A DNA stretch of 56,472 nt from Herminiimonas sp. CN (GTDB lineage: Bacteria; Pseudomonadota; Gammaproteobacteria; Burkholderiales; Burkholderiaceae_D), in NCBI RefSeq assembly GCF_000622895.1, contig NZ_AVCC01000014.1:1-56472 (forward strand). Reading direction: 5' to 3'. The stretch's first letter is position 1. The number at the start of each line of letters is the position of its first letter. Positions 30,645 through 39,622 of this stretch are shown piece by piece. A program made the translations under genes and the position numbers. The notes below the pieces were generated by a model. That model made no database searches and was not told the DNA's origin. It saw only the letters and a program-made list of their open reading frames with translations.

Positions 30645-31749
30645 TCAGACGCCCTGTTTCAGCGAAGCGGCGATGAATTCATCCAGATCGCCGTCCAGCA
30701 CCGCCTTGGTATTGCCGGTCTCGAAACTGGTGCGCAAATCCTTGATGCGCGACTGGTCCAGCACGTAAGAGCGGATCTGGTGGCCCCAGCCGACATCGGT
30801 CTTGGAATCCTCCAGCTTTTGCTGTTCGCTCATGCGATTGCGCATTTCCAGTTCGAACAGTTTGGCTTTCAGCATGTCCCACGCTTCGGCGCGGTTGCGA
30901 TGCTGGCTGCGGTCGTTCTGGCATTGCACCACGATGCCGCTCGGCGCATGGGTCAGGCGCACTGCGGAATCGGTCTTGTTGATGTGCTGGCCGCCGGCGC
31001 CGGAGGCGCGATAGGTATCGACCCGGACGTCGGCCGGATTGATATCGATATCGATCGAATCATCGACCTCCGGATACACGAACAGGCTGCAAAACGAGGT
31101 GTGGCGGCCGTTGGCGGAATCGAACGGGGATTTGCGCACCAGCCGGTGCACCCCGGTTTCGGTGCGCAGGAAGCCGTATGCGTAGTCGCCTTCGACCTTC
31201 AGCGTGGCGGTCTTGATGCCGGCGACTTCGCCGTCCGACTGCTCCAGGATTTCGACCTTGAAGCCCTTGCGTTCGCAATAGCGCAGGTATTGGCGCAGGA
31301 TCATCGAGGCCCAGTCCTGCGCTTCGGTGCCGCCGGCGCCGGCCTGAATGTCGATGAAGCAGTTGTTCGGGTCCATCGGGTTGCTGAACATGCGCCGGAA
31401 TTCCATCGCGGCAACACGGGTTTCGATGTCCTTGGCGTCGGCTTCGACCGCCAGCAGCGTATCTTCGTCCTGCTCTTCGCGCGCCATGGCAAACAGGTCG
31501 CCGGTATCGCGCAGATCGGCTTCGATCCTGATCAGCGAATCGACGATGTTTTCCAGCGATTTTTTTTCCTTGCCCAGATCCTGAGCACGTTTCGGGTCGT
31601 TCCAGACGTTCGGGTCTTCCAGTTCCGCGTTGACGGATTCGAGCTTCTCGGACTTCAGATCGAAGTCAAAGATACCCCCGAAGTTCGGTTTCACGGCCGG
31701 CCAGGTCGGCAAGCAAGGCGGAGAGTGCGTTTAGGCGTTCGGCTTCCAT
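30645..31749 (-). CDS. prfB: Peptide chain release factor 2 with programmed +1 frameshift
   Basis: Releases peptides at UGA and UAA codons. The gene is in two frames: 27 codons from the ATG at 31749 ([18 protein letters not shown]...ELRGYL) end at an in-frame TGA (31668-31666); the rest continues in the +1 frame from 31667 to 30645, giving 367 residues in total. The anticodon-like SPF motif ([14 protein letters not shown]), the catalytic GGQ ([17 protein letters not shown]) and the coiled domain 1 are all present. The feature spans both parts. An ordinary frame call would start at about 31712 and give a false N-terminus. Confidence 0.97.
31665..31680 (-). promoter_or_regulatory. RF2 recoding site (autoregulatory +1 frameshift)
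   Basis: Read on the minus strand: CGG GGG TAT CTT TGA C. The Shine-Dalgarno-like GGGGG, the slippery CTT and the TGA followed by C match the classic E. coli prfB site. When RF2 is scarce, ribosomes pause at TGA and shift forward one base, so RF2 controls its own level. Confidence 0.97.
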
Positions 31750-31816
31750 GATGTAATTACTCTGCAATCAAACCGGAAATTATACCCGAGCGAGCGGCCG
31801 GAACCGGTACCGTTTT

Positions 31817-32320
31817 TCATTCCGCCATGTTGAACGGCAGCGGCTCCAGCGCATAGCCGTCGTCGATGGCATCCATCCTGTTGAGTAATGCTTGCAGCCC
31901 GGCGTCGAGTTGCGACAACTGGCTTGCGTCCAGTTGCCGCACCGCCTGTGGCAGCAAGCCGCGGGCCGGCTTGGGGGCGCGCTCCAGCAGCGCCATTCCG
32001 GCTTCCGACAGCGACAGCCGGGTCGCGCGCTTGTCGTCGGGGTCGAGCGACTTGACGATGTAGCCGCGTTTGTTCAGGATCTCGATCAGATTGCTGGTGG
32101 TGGTCTGGTGTATCGCCAGCCGGTTGGCGATTTCGCCCACGCGCATGTTCGGCGTCTCGGATAATTCCTGCATGACCCAGAGCTGCGCGCCATTGACGCC
32201 GCATTGCTTGTCGATCCAGGCCGAATGGCGTTGCGCCGCGCGCATCACCACTCGAAATTTTTTCAGGACATCGAGATGGTCAAGTGCTTCTTCATGGAAA
32301 TTCTCATCGTTATTTTTCAT
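31817..32320 (-). CDS. MarR-family transcriptional regulator
   Basis: 167-residue winged-helix regulator. The recognition part MRVGEIANRLAIHQTTTSNLIEILNKRGYI and the wing SLDPDDKRATRLSLSEAG are typical of MarR. The N-terminus (about 1-30) and C-terminal helices would form the dimer interface. It is divergent from the CPA2 antiporter gene with 276 bases between, and an 18-base dyad lies 37 bases upstream of its start, which suggests autoregulation and possibly control of the antiporter. The ligand is unknown. Confidence 0.88.
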   Translation of the reverse strand: MKNNDENFHEEALDHLDVLKKFRVVMRAAQRHSAWIDKQCGVNGAQLWVMQELSETPNMRVGEIANRLAIHQTTTSNLIEILNKRGYIVKSLDPDDKRATRLSLSEAGMALLERAPKPARGLLPQAVRQLDASQLSQLDAGLQALLNRMDAIDDGYALEPLPFNMAE

Positions 32321-32356
32321 TTTGCTAATATCTGTTCATCTTGTGCATGACAAGCA

Positions 32357-32374
32357 TGCATTTTAGCAAATGCA
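32357..32374. promoter_or_regulatory. Operator-like dyad between marR-type gene and antiporter gene
   Basis: TGCATTT-N4-AAATGCA, perfect seven-base arms, of the size MarR dimers bind. A second short dyad, CTTGT-N5-ACAAG, lies next to it at 32340-32354. A related half site, GCATGCATTTTTGC, occurs near 32551, close to the antiporter start. Binding by the adjacent regulator is inferred. Confidence 0.5.
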
Positions 32375-32596
32375 TTATTCGCTAGGCTGTGGCGGCAGCG
32401 GCGAACAATAATGATGTCGACCGGTTAATGCCGTTGGCGGCGTGAAAAAGAATAATCGCCGCCAGGCCAGCGCTGTCCAGGCAGTCGGTCGGTATGCCCT
32501 CGTAATTTTCAAGTGTCTGTATTGCGGTTTTTTGCCTACGATAATTCAAGGCATGCATTTTTGCCCTGCCTACCTTACCCGTCATAGGAAATCCAT

Positions 32597-33805
32597 ATGT
32601 CGCCATTCAGTTTTCTTCCCGATCTGCCCGGCAATCTCAATGTCCTGACCGCCCTGGGCCTGGTATTGATCGCCGGCATCTTTGGTGCGCGACTGGTCAG
32701 ACATGTGGCGCCGGTGCCGGCGATTACCGGTTATGTGCTGACCGGGCTGCTGATCGGCCCGGCCGGCCTGAACCTGATCGGTGCAGCTACGCTCAATGGG
32801 CTGGATCGGATTGTCGAACTGGCCCTGGGCCTGTTCGTGTTCGAGCTCGGGCGGCGGCTGGATTACCGCTGGCTGTTGAAGGAGCGCTGGCTGCTGATCA
32901 CCGGGCTGGCCGTCAGCATCGGCGTGTTTGCCGCCTTGTTCGGATTGCTGCTCGGCTTCGGGCTCGACGCCCTGAGCGCGGCGCTGGCGGCGGCGATCGG
33001 CACCGCGAGTTCGCCGGCGGCGACGCTCAATGTGGTGCAGGAAGTCAAGGCCGAAGGCCAGGTCAGCGCCCGCATGCTGAATATCGTCGTCATCAATAAT
33101 TCGCTGGCGTTCCTGCTGTTCATCGTCTGCCTGTCGGTGCTGCATTGGCGGTACGGCGCCAGCTGGAGCGTTGCGCTGCTGCACCCGTTGTATCTGATTG
33201 TCGGCTCGATCGTGTTCGGTTTGCTGGCCGGCAGATTGCTGGTTTTTGCCAGCCGCCATCTGGAGCCGCAGAGCCATGTTCAGCACATCATGGTGTTCGC
33301 GCTGGTTGCGGCCACGGTCGGGATTGCCGACATGTTCAAATTTCCGGCGCTGGTGTCGCTGCTGGTGTTTGCGGTCAGCAGCCGCTACCGCGACGGCAGG
33401 CAAGTGATCGTCGAATCCGAATTCAGCCAGATCAACAGCCTGCTGTACGTGATCCTGTTCGTGTTTGCCGGCGCCCGGCTGGAACTGGCGCAACTGGGGC
33501 AGTTCTGGCTGATCGGACTGGCGTATATCGCAGTGCGGCTGGCGGTGATGGCCGGGCTGGGTACGCTGCTGGCGCCCTGGAACGGTTTGCAGGCGCGCCA
33601 GGGCGCGTTGCTCGGGCTGGGCTTGCTGCCGATGTCGGGAGTGGCGATTCTGACCGCGCAGTATGTGTCCGGCATTCATCCCGAGTTTGGCGCGCAGCTC
33701 TCGGCGCTGGTGCTGTCGGTGGTGGCAGTGCTGGAAATCATCGGCCCGATTTCGACCCATTACGCGCTGCTGGCGTCGGGTGAGTCGAATGTTCATAAAT
33801 CCTGA
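32597..33805 (+). CDS. CPA2-family cation:proton antiporter
   Basis: Membrane protein of 402 residues with about 12-13 helices, of the monovalent cation/proton antiporter-2 group (KefB/C, GerN type). The segments GARLVRHVAPVPAITGYVLTG and LNLIG with VELALGLFVFELGRRLD are typical of the first bundle; AAAIGTASSPAATLNVVQE corresponds to the unwound core helix. It lacks the C-terminal TrkA-N nucleotide-binding domain of KefC, so it is a stand-alone membrane domain. The ion cannot be told. It is followed 18 bases later by the carboxylate-amine ligase gene, likely in one operon. Confidence 0.85.
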   Translation: MSPFSFLPDLPGNLNVLTALGLVLIAGIFGARLVRHVAPVPAITGYVLTGLLIGPAGLNLIGAATLNGLDRIVELALGLFVFELGRRLDYRWLLKERWLLITGLAVSIGVFAALFGLLLGFGLDALSAALAAAIGTASSPAATLNVVQEVKAEGQVSARMLNIVVINNSLAFLLFIVCLSVLHWRYGASWSVALLHPLYLIVGSIVFGLLAGRLLVFASRHLEPQSHVQHIMVFALVAATVGIADMFKFPALVSLLVFAVSSRYRDGRQVIVESEFSQINSLLYVILFVFAGARLELAQLGQFWLIGLAYIAVRLAVMAGLGTLLAPWNGLQARQGALLGLGLLPMSGVAILTAQYVSGIHPEFGAQLSALVLSVVAVLEIIGPISTHYALLASGESNVHKS

Positions 33806-33822
33806 TTGCAGAAGGAGACACC

Positions 33823-34938
33823 ATGCTGGATTTCACCTCTTCCGCACCGTTGACGATGGGCGTCGAACTGGAATTGCAAGTCGTCAATCGACTCGATTAC
33901 AACCTGACCCGCGGCTGCCCCGATCTGCTGGCGGTACTGGGCAAGACCGAGCACGGTTACGACATCAAGCCTGAAATTACCGAAAGCATGATCGAAATCG
34001 CCACTTCGGTGCATGTCAACCACCGCGCCATGCTGGCCGAACTGACTGCCATGCGCACACTGCTGGTGGCTGCCGCCGATAAGATCAATCTCGGCCTCGC
34101 AGGCGGTGGTGCCCATCCATTCCAGCACTGGGAGGAGCAGCGCATCACGCCGGTGGCGCGCTACCATCTGGTGTCGGAACTGTACGGCTACCTGGCCAAA
34201 CAATTTACCGTGTACGGCCAGCATATCCATGTCGGCTGCGCCGATGGCGACGAGGCGGTGCGGCTGACGCATTTGCTGGCGCGCTATATTCCGCACTTCA
34301 TCGCGCTGTCGGCTTCCTCGCCGTTTTATCAGGGCGTCGATACCGCGTTCCAGTCCTCGCGCCTGACCAGCATCAATGCGTTTCCGCTCAGCGGCTGCAT
34401 GCCGTTCGTGCACAGCTGGGACGAGTTCAATGCGTATTACCAGAAGATGGCGAGCCTGAATATCGTCGCCAGCATGAAGGATTTTTACTGGGATATCCGG
34501 CCCAAGCCGGAATACGGCACGGTCGAGATTCGGGTCTGCGACACGCCGCTCGGGATCGAGGCAGCAGTGCAGTTGGCAGCCTATGCGCAAACCCTGTGCA
34601 AGTATTTCCTCGATCACCGGGAACTCAGCCCGGTCCAGGATATTTATCTGACGTATTCGTACAATCGCTTTCAGTCCTGCCGTTTCGGCTTGGCCGGGGT
34701 GGTGATCGACCCGATCCGGAATGCCCAGTTACCCATCAAGGACGATATTCTGCACACGCTGGATATGCTGGGCGAGACTGCGCGCGAACTCGGCACCGAC
34801 GACGTGATTACAACCCTCCGGGAAAGCGCGATCAAGGGCAACTCCGACGCCGACTGGCTGCGCGCCGCCTATGCCGAAACCGGTTCGCTGAGCGAAGTGG
34901 TGCGACGCCAGGCGCAAGCCTGGATGTCCAATTCATAA
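33823..34938 (+). CDS. YbdK-type carboxylate-amine ligase (GCS2 family)
   Basis: 371-residue ATP-dependent ligase related to glutamate-cysteine ligase type 2; E. coli YbdK has weak gamma-glutamylcysteine ligase activity. Conserved blocks: MGVELELQVVN, DIKPEITESMIEIAT, GGAHPF, VYGQHIHVGCADGD and EIRVCDTPLG. AAGGAGA precedes the ATG. The short gap after the antiporter gene suggests co-expression. A link between a thiol or dipeptide product and a Kef-like antiporter is attractive, because Kef systems respond to glutathione adducts, but it is speculation here. Confidence 0.88.
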   Translation: MLDFTSSAPLTMGVELELQVVNRLDYNLTRGCPDLLAVLGKTEHGYDIKPEITESMIEIATSVHVNHRAMLAELTAMRTLLVAAADKINLGLAGGGAHPFQHWEEQRITPVARYHLVSELYGYLAKQFTVYGQHIHVGCADGDEAVRLTHLLARYIPHFIALSASSPFYQGVDTAFQSSRLTSINAFPLSGCMPFVHSWDEFNAYYQKMASLNIVASMKDFYWDIRPKPEYGTVEIRVCDTPLGIEAAVQLAAYAQTLCKYFLDHRELSPVQDIYLTYSYNRFQSCRFGLAGVVIDPIRNAQLPIKDDILHTLDMLGETARELGTDDVITTLRESAIKGNSDADWLRAAYAETGSLSEVVRRQAQAWMSNS

Positions 34939-34959
34939 GGTTATGAAATGATTTTCATG

Positions 34960-35031
34960 GGAGTATGTTGTAAAACATCGGATTTATCGCAATTATTTAC
35001 TGTGTAACGTTAAAATACAGAGGTATGTATA
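34960..35031 (+). repeat. GTATG/ATAC intergenic repeat, copy 4
   Basis: GGAGTATGTT from 34960 with GTATG at 34963, AATAC 51 bases later at 35014 within GTTAAAATAC, and GTAT at 35027, again giving ATAC-N8-GTAT; an extra GTATG lies inside the loop at 35023. It lies in the 273-base gap before the ccoI operon. The rest of this gap (to 35211) shows no other clear element, and no FNR box. Confidence 0.65.
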
Positions 35032-35211
35032 TTTTTTCGGCAAAATGCCGTGCAAAACCGTGTCGGCAGCCCGATAAGACCGGAAGCCGTCAATGATGTT
35101 CCGAATCGGGCACAATGGCGGCTGCGGCGACAACAATGCAAAATTCGTGACCATGTGCTCTTCCTCCCATTCCCTGACTAGAAATGCCAGCATGCAACGC
35201 CGGCTGCACGG

Positions 35212-35463
35212 ATGATGTTGCGCACCCTGTCCTCCATGCTGGCCGCGATATTCAACCGCCCGGATGCGGCTAGCCCGAAGATCGCCTGCTTTCATTGCGG
35301 CGAACTGGTGCGTCAGAAGCGCGCGGTGCCGGTCGTGTTCGACGGCGTGTGCCGCGACGTCTGCTGTCACGGTTGCGCCGCGATCCTGTCCACGGTCGAG
35401 CAATTGGGCCAGACTGAAGCCTACCTGGCCCGTAAACAGCAATTAGAGAGGCCCGATGCCTAA
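35212..35463 (+). CDS. Stand-alone Cys-rich metal-binding domain of the CcoI copper ATPase
   Basis: 83-residue protein with the ligand pattern CFHCG (Cys26, Cys29), Cys47, and CCHGC (Cys51, Cys52, Cys55). This is the putative metal-binding domain usually fused to the N-terminus of CcoI/FixI-type P-type ATPases. Here it ends with its own TAA eight bases inside the next gene, whose ATG has a separate AGAGAG ribosome site, so it seems a true split, not a frameshift error. It may hand copper to CcoI or form a non-covalent subunit of it. The start at 35212 or 35215 lacks a good ribosome site; ATG 35236 is an alternative. Confidence 0.75.
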   Translation: MMLRTLSSMLAAIFNRPDAASPKIACFHCGELVRQKRAVPVVFDGVCRDVCCHGCAAILSTVEQLGQTEAYLARKQQLERPDA

Positions 35464-37750
35464 TTCACCATCCGCTGCTCCCGCCAGCCTTGCGCCGGCC
35501 GCCGCCGAGGCGGGCCTGAAACACGAAAAATTGGCGATTGACGGCATTCGTTGCGCCGCCTGCGTGCAATTGATCGAGTTCCGCCTGCAGCAACTGGCCG
35601 GCGTGACGGCGTTCAAGCTCAATATCGCCAGCCATCGCGCCGACATCAGCTGGGATAGCCGCAGCACCTCGTTGCCGCGCATTGTCGAGGCCATTTCGGA
35701 TCTCGGTTACAGCGCGTTGCCGGCCGGTTCGCAAGGCGTGCTGGAAGAGCGTGCAAAAAAAATGGCGTTGTGGCGCCTGTTCGTGGCCGGATTTGCGATG
35801 ATGCAAGTGATGATGTACGCGTTTCCCGCGTATCTGGTTCCGGTAGCGGCAGTCGATGGCGACCTGACGCCCGACATCGACCGCTTGCTGAAACTGGCCA
35901 GCCTGGCGATCACGGTGCCGGTGGTGCTGTTTTGCGCCTGGCCATTCTTCCGTGCGGCCTGGCGCGACCTGCGCAACCGGCATGTCGGCATGGATGTGCC
36001 GGTCTCGGTCGGCGTGCTGGTGACTTTTTTTGCCAGCGTGTGGGCCACTTTTGCCGGCGGCCCGGTGTATTACGATTCGCTCATCATGTTCGTGTTCCTG
36101 CTGCTGGCGGCGCGCACCATCGAAGCCAAGGTGCATCGCAAAAGTACGTCGGCGCTGCGCGCGCTGATCCAGCTGGTGCCGGCGCAGGCCGAAAAAATCG
36201 ACGATTATCCCCATTCGCGCCAGACCGTTCGGGTCGCTGCGGAAGCGCTGCGCGCCGGCGACTTCATTCTGGTGCCGGCCGGCGCCCACATTCCGGTCGA
36301 CGGCGTGGTGATCGAGGGCGCGAGCGAGTGCGACGAAGCCCTGATGACCGGCGAATCGCATCCGGTCATCAAGTCCCGCGGCAGCAAGCTGATCGGCGGC
36401 GCGCTCAACCTGATCGGGCCGCTGGTGATGCAGGCCGAGCAGGTCGGCGACCAGACCCAACTTTCTTCGCTGGTGAAGATGATGGAAGCCGCGGCCAATG
36501 AAAAACCGCCGCTGGTGGCGCTGGCCGACCGCCATGCCAGCCGCTTTCTGCTGGCGATTATGCTGCTGGCGATCGCGGCCGGCATTGTCTGGTGGCAAAT
36601 CGATCCGGCGCGTGCGCTGTGGATTGCGGTCACCATCATCATCGTCACCTGTCCCTGCGCATTGTCGCTGGCCACGCCCGGCGTGATGTCGGCGGCAGTC
36701 GGGCGGCTGGCCAGAAATGGCGTGCTGGTGGCGCGCGGGCGGGCGATCGAGTCGCTGGCGCGCACCACCCATGTGGTGTTCGACAAGACCGGTACGCTAA
36801 CGCAAGGCAAGCTGCACCTGCTCGATACGCTGTTGCTGCGCCGGGATGCCGTCTGGAGCGTTGCTTTCGCGCAGGCAGCGGCAGCCAGGCTGGCAGCCGG
36901 ATCGCTGCATCCGGTGTCGCTTGCGCTGGCCGGCGCGCCAGCGATGCAGCAAGATGCGTTCGCCATTCCGGAATTCGACGGCGTGCGGGAAATTGCCGGT
37001 GCCGGCCTGCAAGCCGGCGCCGGCGATCAGACTTACCGTTTGGGCAGCGTGGATTTCGTGCAGCAATTGCATCGTCAGCCGCTGGAAATTCCGCCACAAT
37101 ATGCGGGCCAGACGCTGGCCGCGTTCGGCGATGCAGGCGGCTGGATTGCGCTGTTCGTGATGCAGGACGGCTTGCGTCACGACGCCCGCGACTTGATCAC
37201 CTTCTTACTGCGGCAAGGCAAGAAAGTCGTGCTGCTGTCGGGCGACCGGGCGGATGTGGTGGCGCAAGTCGGGCGGGAACTCGGCATTGCCGAGGCGTTC
37301 GGGGAACTCGGTCCGGCGCAGAAATACGATGCGATCAAAAAAATCCAGCAACAGGGCGGCGTGGTCGCCATGATCGGCGACGGCATGAACGACGGACCGG
37401 GGCTGTCGCTGGCCGATGTGTCGATTGCGATGGGGCAGGGCGCGCCGATTTCGCAGGCCAGAAGCGATGTGATCCTGATTTCAAGCCATCTGGGCGATTT
37501 GCGCCACGCATTTCAGACTGCCGCCAAGGCGATGCTGCTGATCCGGCAGAATCTGGGCTGGGCGCTGCTGTATAACGCGATCGCGATTCCGGCCGCGATG
37601 TCGGGCCTGCTGGCGCCCTGGCATGCGGCAGTCGGGATGTCGCTCAGTTCGCTGGCGGTGGTGCTGAACTCGCTGCGCATCTCGTCTCAAAAGACGCCGC
37701 AGGCCGGGTTGAATGGCACAATGGCCGCTGTTGCGCGGCAGGCGGCGTGA
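35456..37750 (+). CDS. ccoI: Copper-translocating P-type ATPase CcoI (FixI)
   Basis: Pumps copper across the inner membrane for assembly of the cbb3 oxidase CuB site. 764 residues. An HMA domain with CAAC (Cys33, Cys36) begins the protein after a Pro/Ala-rich leader; eight membrane helices are expected; the actuator loop carries MTGES; the ion-binding CPC motif is at 399-401; phosphorylated Asp443 is in DKTGTLT; the hinge GDGMNDGPGLSLADVSIAMG is near residue 640. It is translationally coupled to the upstream Cys-rich gene and followed by ccoS after 57 bases. Confidence 0.93.
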   Translation: MPNSPSAAPASLAPAAAEAGLKHEKLAIDGIRCAACVQLIEFRLQQLAGVTAFKLNIASHRADISWDSRSTSLPRIVEAISDLGYSALPAGSQGVLEERAKKMALWRLFVAGFAMMQVMMYAFPAYLVPVAAVDGDLTPDIDRLLKLASLAITVPVVLFCAWPFFRAAWRDLRNRHVGMDVPVSVGVLVTFFASVWATFAGGPVYYDSLIMFVFLLLAARTIEAKVHRKSTSALRALIQLVPAQAEKIDDYPHSRQTVRVAAEALRAGDFILVPAGAHIPVDGVVIEGASECDEALMTGESHPVIKSRGSKLIGGALNLIGPLVMQAEQVGDQTQLSSLVKMMEAAANEKPPLVALADRHASRFLLAIMLLAIAAGIVWWQIDPARALWIAVTIIIVTCPCALSLATPGVMSAAVGRLARNGVLVARGRAIESLARTTHVVFDKTGTLTQGKLHLLDTLLLRRDAVWSVAFAQAAAARLAAGSLHPVSLALAGAPAMQQDAFAIPEFDGVREIAGAGLQAGAGDQTYRLGSVDFVQQLHRQPLEIPPQYAGQTLAAFGDAGGWIALFVMQDGLRHDARDLITFLLRQGKKVVLLSGDRADVVAQVGRELGIAEAFGELGPAQKYDAIKKIQQQGGVVAMIGDGMNDGPGLSLADVSIAMGQGAPISQARSDVILISSHLGDLRHAFQTAAKAMLLIRQNLGWALLYNAIAIPAAMSGLLAPWHAAVGMSLSSLAVVLNSLRISSQKTPQAGLNGTMAAVARQAA

Positions 37751-37807
37751 GGCATCTGTGCCCCGTCTGATGCGAATGATTCTTTGCCGATTGGGATAAC
37801 TGCTTCC

Positions 37808-37948
37808 ATGGACATACTGTATTTACTGATACCAATGAGCGTCGTGCTGGTGTTTGCTCTCGGCGCGTTGTTCTGGTGGGCGCTCAGCCATCGCCAGTTC
37901 GATGACCTCGATGAGGTATCGGAGCGGATTTTGAACGATCCCGATTGA
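37808..37948 (+). CDS. ccoS: cbb3 oxidase maturation protein CcoS
   Basis: 46-residue single-helix membrane protein: MDILYLLIPMSVVLVFALGA, a Trp-Trp pair at the membrane edge, then the acidic tail FDDLDEVSERILNDPD. This is the CcoS pattern (the second helix end followed by LDD-type residues). CcoS is needed for cofactor insertion into cbb3 oxidase in Rhodobacter. It is placed right after ccoI, as in other ccoIS operons. Confidence 0.9.
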   Translation: MDILYLLIPMSVVLVFALGALFWWALSHRQFDDLDEVSERILNDPD

Positions 37949-38071
37949 AGCGTTCCTGGCAAAAATCCGGCACATTCTGACTTCAGCCTTGAGCTGTTTT
38001 TTAGATCCAATCGGTTCTGTTGCATTGCCATTACCCGGGACTTGCTGGTAGTATGCTGCCGCCTTTCAAAT

Positions 38072-38085
38072 TTGATCTACATCAA
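38072..38085. promoter_or_regulatory. FNR/Anr box upstream of ccoN
   Basis: TTGATCTACATCAA, a perfect match to the FNR consensus TTGAT-N4-ATCAA, centred 65 bases before the ccoN ATG. A class II site would put the transcription start near 38120. This indicates oxygen-limited induction of the ccoNOQP operon. Confidence 0.9.
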
Positions 38086-38143
38086 CATTTGTTTCGACCG
38101 CAGACCTTAGAGTGTTGCAAGAATTTAATAACCGAGCTAAAAC

Positions 38144-39595
38144 ATGAGCCAATCTAAAGTAGATACCTACAATTATCGTGTGGTACGCCAGTTTTCCATA
38201 ATGGCGGTAGTGTGGGGCATAGTGGGCATGACAGTGGGCGCGCTGATTGCGGCCCAGTTGGCATGGCCAGAGCTGAACTTCGGCATCCCATGGCTGAGCT
38301 TTGGCCGATTGCGGCCATTGCATACCAACGCAGTGATTTTCGCGTTTGGCGGTTGCGGTCTGTTTGCCACTTCATACTATGTGGTGCAGCGCACCTCGAA
38401 TGTGCGCTTGTTCTCCGATAAACTGGCCGCATTCACCTTCTGGGGCTGGCAGCTGGTGATCGTGCTGGCCGCCATTTCGCTGCCTCTGGGCTACACGCAG
38501 GGCAAGGAATACGCGGAGCTGGAATGGCCGATTGACATTCTGATTGCCTTGGTATGGGTTGCTTATGCCGTGGTGTTTTTCGGCACCCTGGCCAAGCGCA
38601 AGGTCGCGCATATCTACGTAGCCAACTGGTTTTATGGCGGTTTCATTCTGGCGGTCGCCTTGTTGCATATCGTTAACTCTGCTGCGATCCCGGTTTCACT
38701 TACGAAATCGTATTCCGCTTATGCCGGGGTGCAGGATGCCATGGTGCAATGGTGGTACGGTCACAATGCGGTCGGCTTCTTCCTGACCGCGGGCTTTTTG
38801 GGAATGATGTACTACTTCATTCCCAAAGTCGTCGAGCGTCCGATCTACTCGTACCGTTTGTCGATCGTCCACTTCTGGGCGCTGATCTTCACTTACATGT
38901 GGGCCGGCCCGCACCATTTGCACTACACCGCGCTGCCGGACTGGACGCAATCGGTCGGTATGGTGTTTTCGCTGATTTTGCTGGCGCCTTCGTGGGGCGG
39001 CATGATCAATGGCGTGATGACTCTGTCCGGTGCCTGGCACAAGCTGCGCAGCGATCCGATTCTGCGCTTCCTGATCGTATCCCTGTCGTTTTATGGCATG
39101 TCCACTTTCGAAGGCCCGATGATGGCCATCAAGACCGTCAATGCGCTGTCGCACTACACCGACTGGACTATCGGCCACGTGCATTCGGGCGCCCTGGGCT
39201 GGGTTGGCTTTATTACCATCGGCAGTTTGTATTACCTGATTCCGCGCCTGTTCGGACGTACCTCGATGTATAGCAAATCGCTGATCGAGGTGCATTTCTG
39301 GGTCGCAACAATCGGCGTGGTGTTGTATATCGCCTCGATGTGGATTGCCGGCGTGATGCAGGGCCTGATGTGGCGCGCGGTCAACGCCGACGGTACCCTG
39401 ACCTATACTTTTGTCGAGTCGGTCAAGGCTACTCATCCGTACTACATCATTCGATTGGTCGGCGGCGCGCTGTACCTTTCCGGCATGTTCGTGATGGCTT
39501 ACAACGTATTCAAAACCATTGCGGGAGTGGCGCCTTCGGAAGCGAAGATTCCGGTATTGGAGCCGGCGGCAGGTCATTCGGCTGCCCAAGCCTGA
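38144..39595 (+). CDS. ccoN: cbb3-type cytochrome c oxidase subunit I
   Basis: Catalytic heme-copper subunit, reducing oxygen to water with high affinity. 483 residues, about 12 helices. Histidine ligands are visible in [19 protein letters not shown] (low-spin heme), YGHNAVGFF (CuB/cross-linked region) and [14 protein letters not shown] (CuB histidines); [15 protein letters not shown] carries heme ligands near residue 345. It heads ccoNOQP-ccoG-fixH downstream of the FNR box. No strong ribosome site is seen before the ATG. Confidence 0.97.
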   Translation: MSQSKVDTYNYRVVRQFSIMAVVWGIVGMTVGALIAAQLAWPELNFGIPWLSFGRLRPLHTNAVIFAFGGCGLFATSYYVVQRTSNVRLFSDKLAAFTFWGWQLVIVLAAISLPLGYTQGKEYAELEWPIDILIALVWVAYAVVFFGTLAKRKVAHIYVANWFYGGFILAVALLHIVNSAAIPVSLTKSYSAYAGVQDAMVQWWYGHNAVGFFLTAGFLGMMYYFIPKVVERPIYSYRLSIVHFWALIFTYMWAGPHHLHYTALPDWTQSVGMVFSLILLAPSWGGMINGVMTLSGAWHKLRSDPILRFLIVSLSFYGMSTFEGPMMAIKTVNALSHYTDWTIGHVHSGALGWVGFITIGSLYYLIPRLFGRTSMYSKSLIEVHFWVATIGVVLYIASMWIAGVMQGLMWRAVNADGTLTYTFVESVKATHPYYIIRLVGGALYLSGMFVMAYNVFKTIAGVAPSEAKIPVLEPAAGHSAAQA

Positions 39596-39622
39596 ATCAA
39601 CAGACGCTTTTAGGAGAAATTA

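Noticed and set aside
34991..35016. Repeat copy 4 read as a sigma-70 promoter (TTTACT and TAAAAT)
   Set aside because: The two hexamers are only nine bases apart, too close for a promoter, and the other copies do not keep the TTTACT.
35456..35463. Frameshift or sequencing error joining the Cys-rich domain to CcoI
   Set aside because: The ATPase gene has its own ATG and AGAGAG ribosome site at correct spacing, and the overlap is of a normal coupled type. It stays a possibility only if reads disagree.
35465..36772. A 435-codon open frame antisense to ccoI
   Set aside because: His/Gln/Arg-rich shadow of the ATPase gene with no family features.
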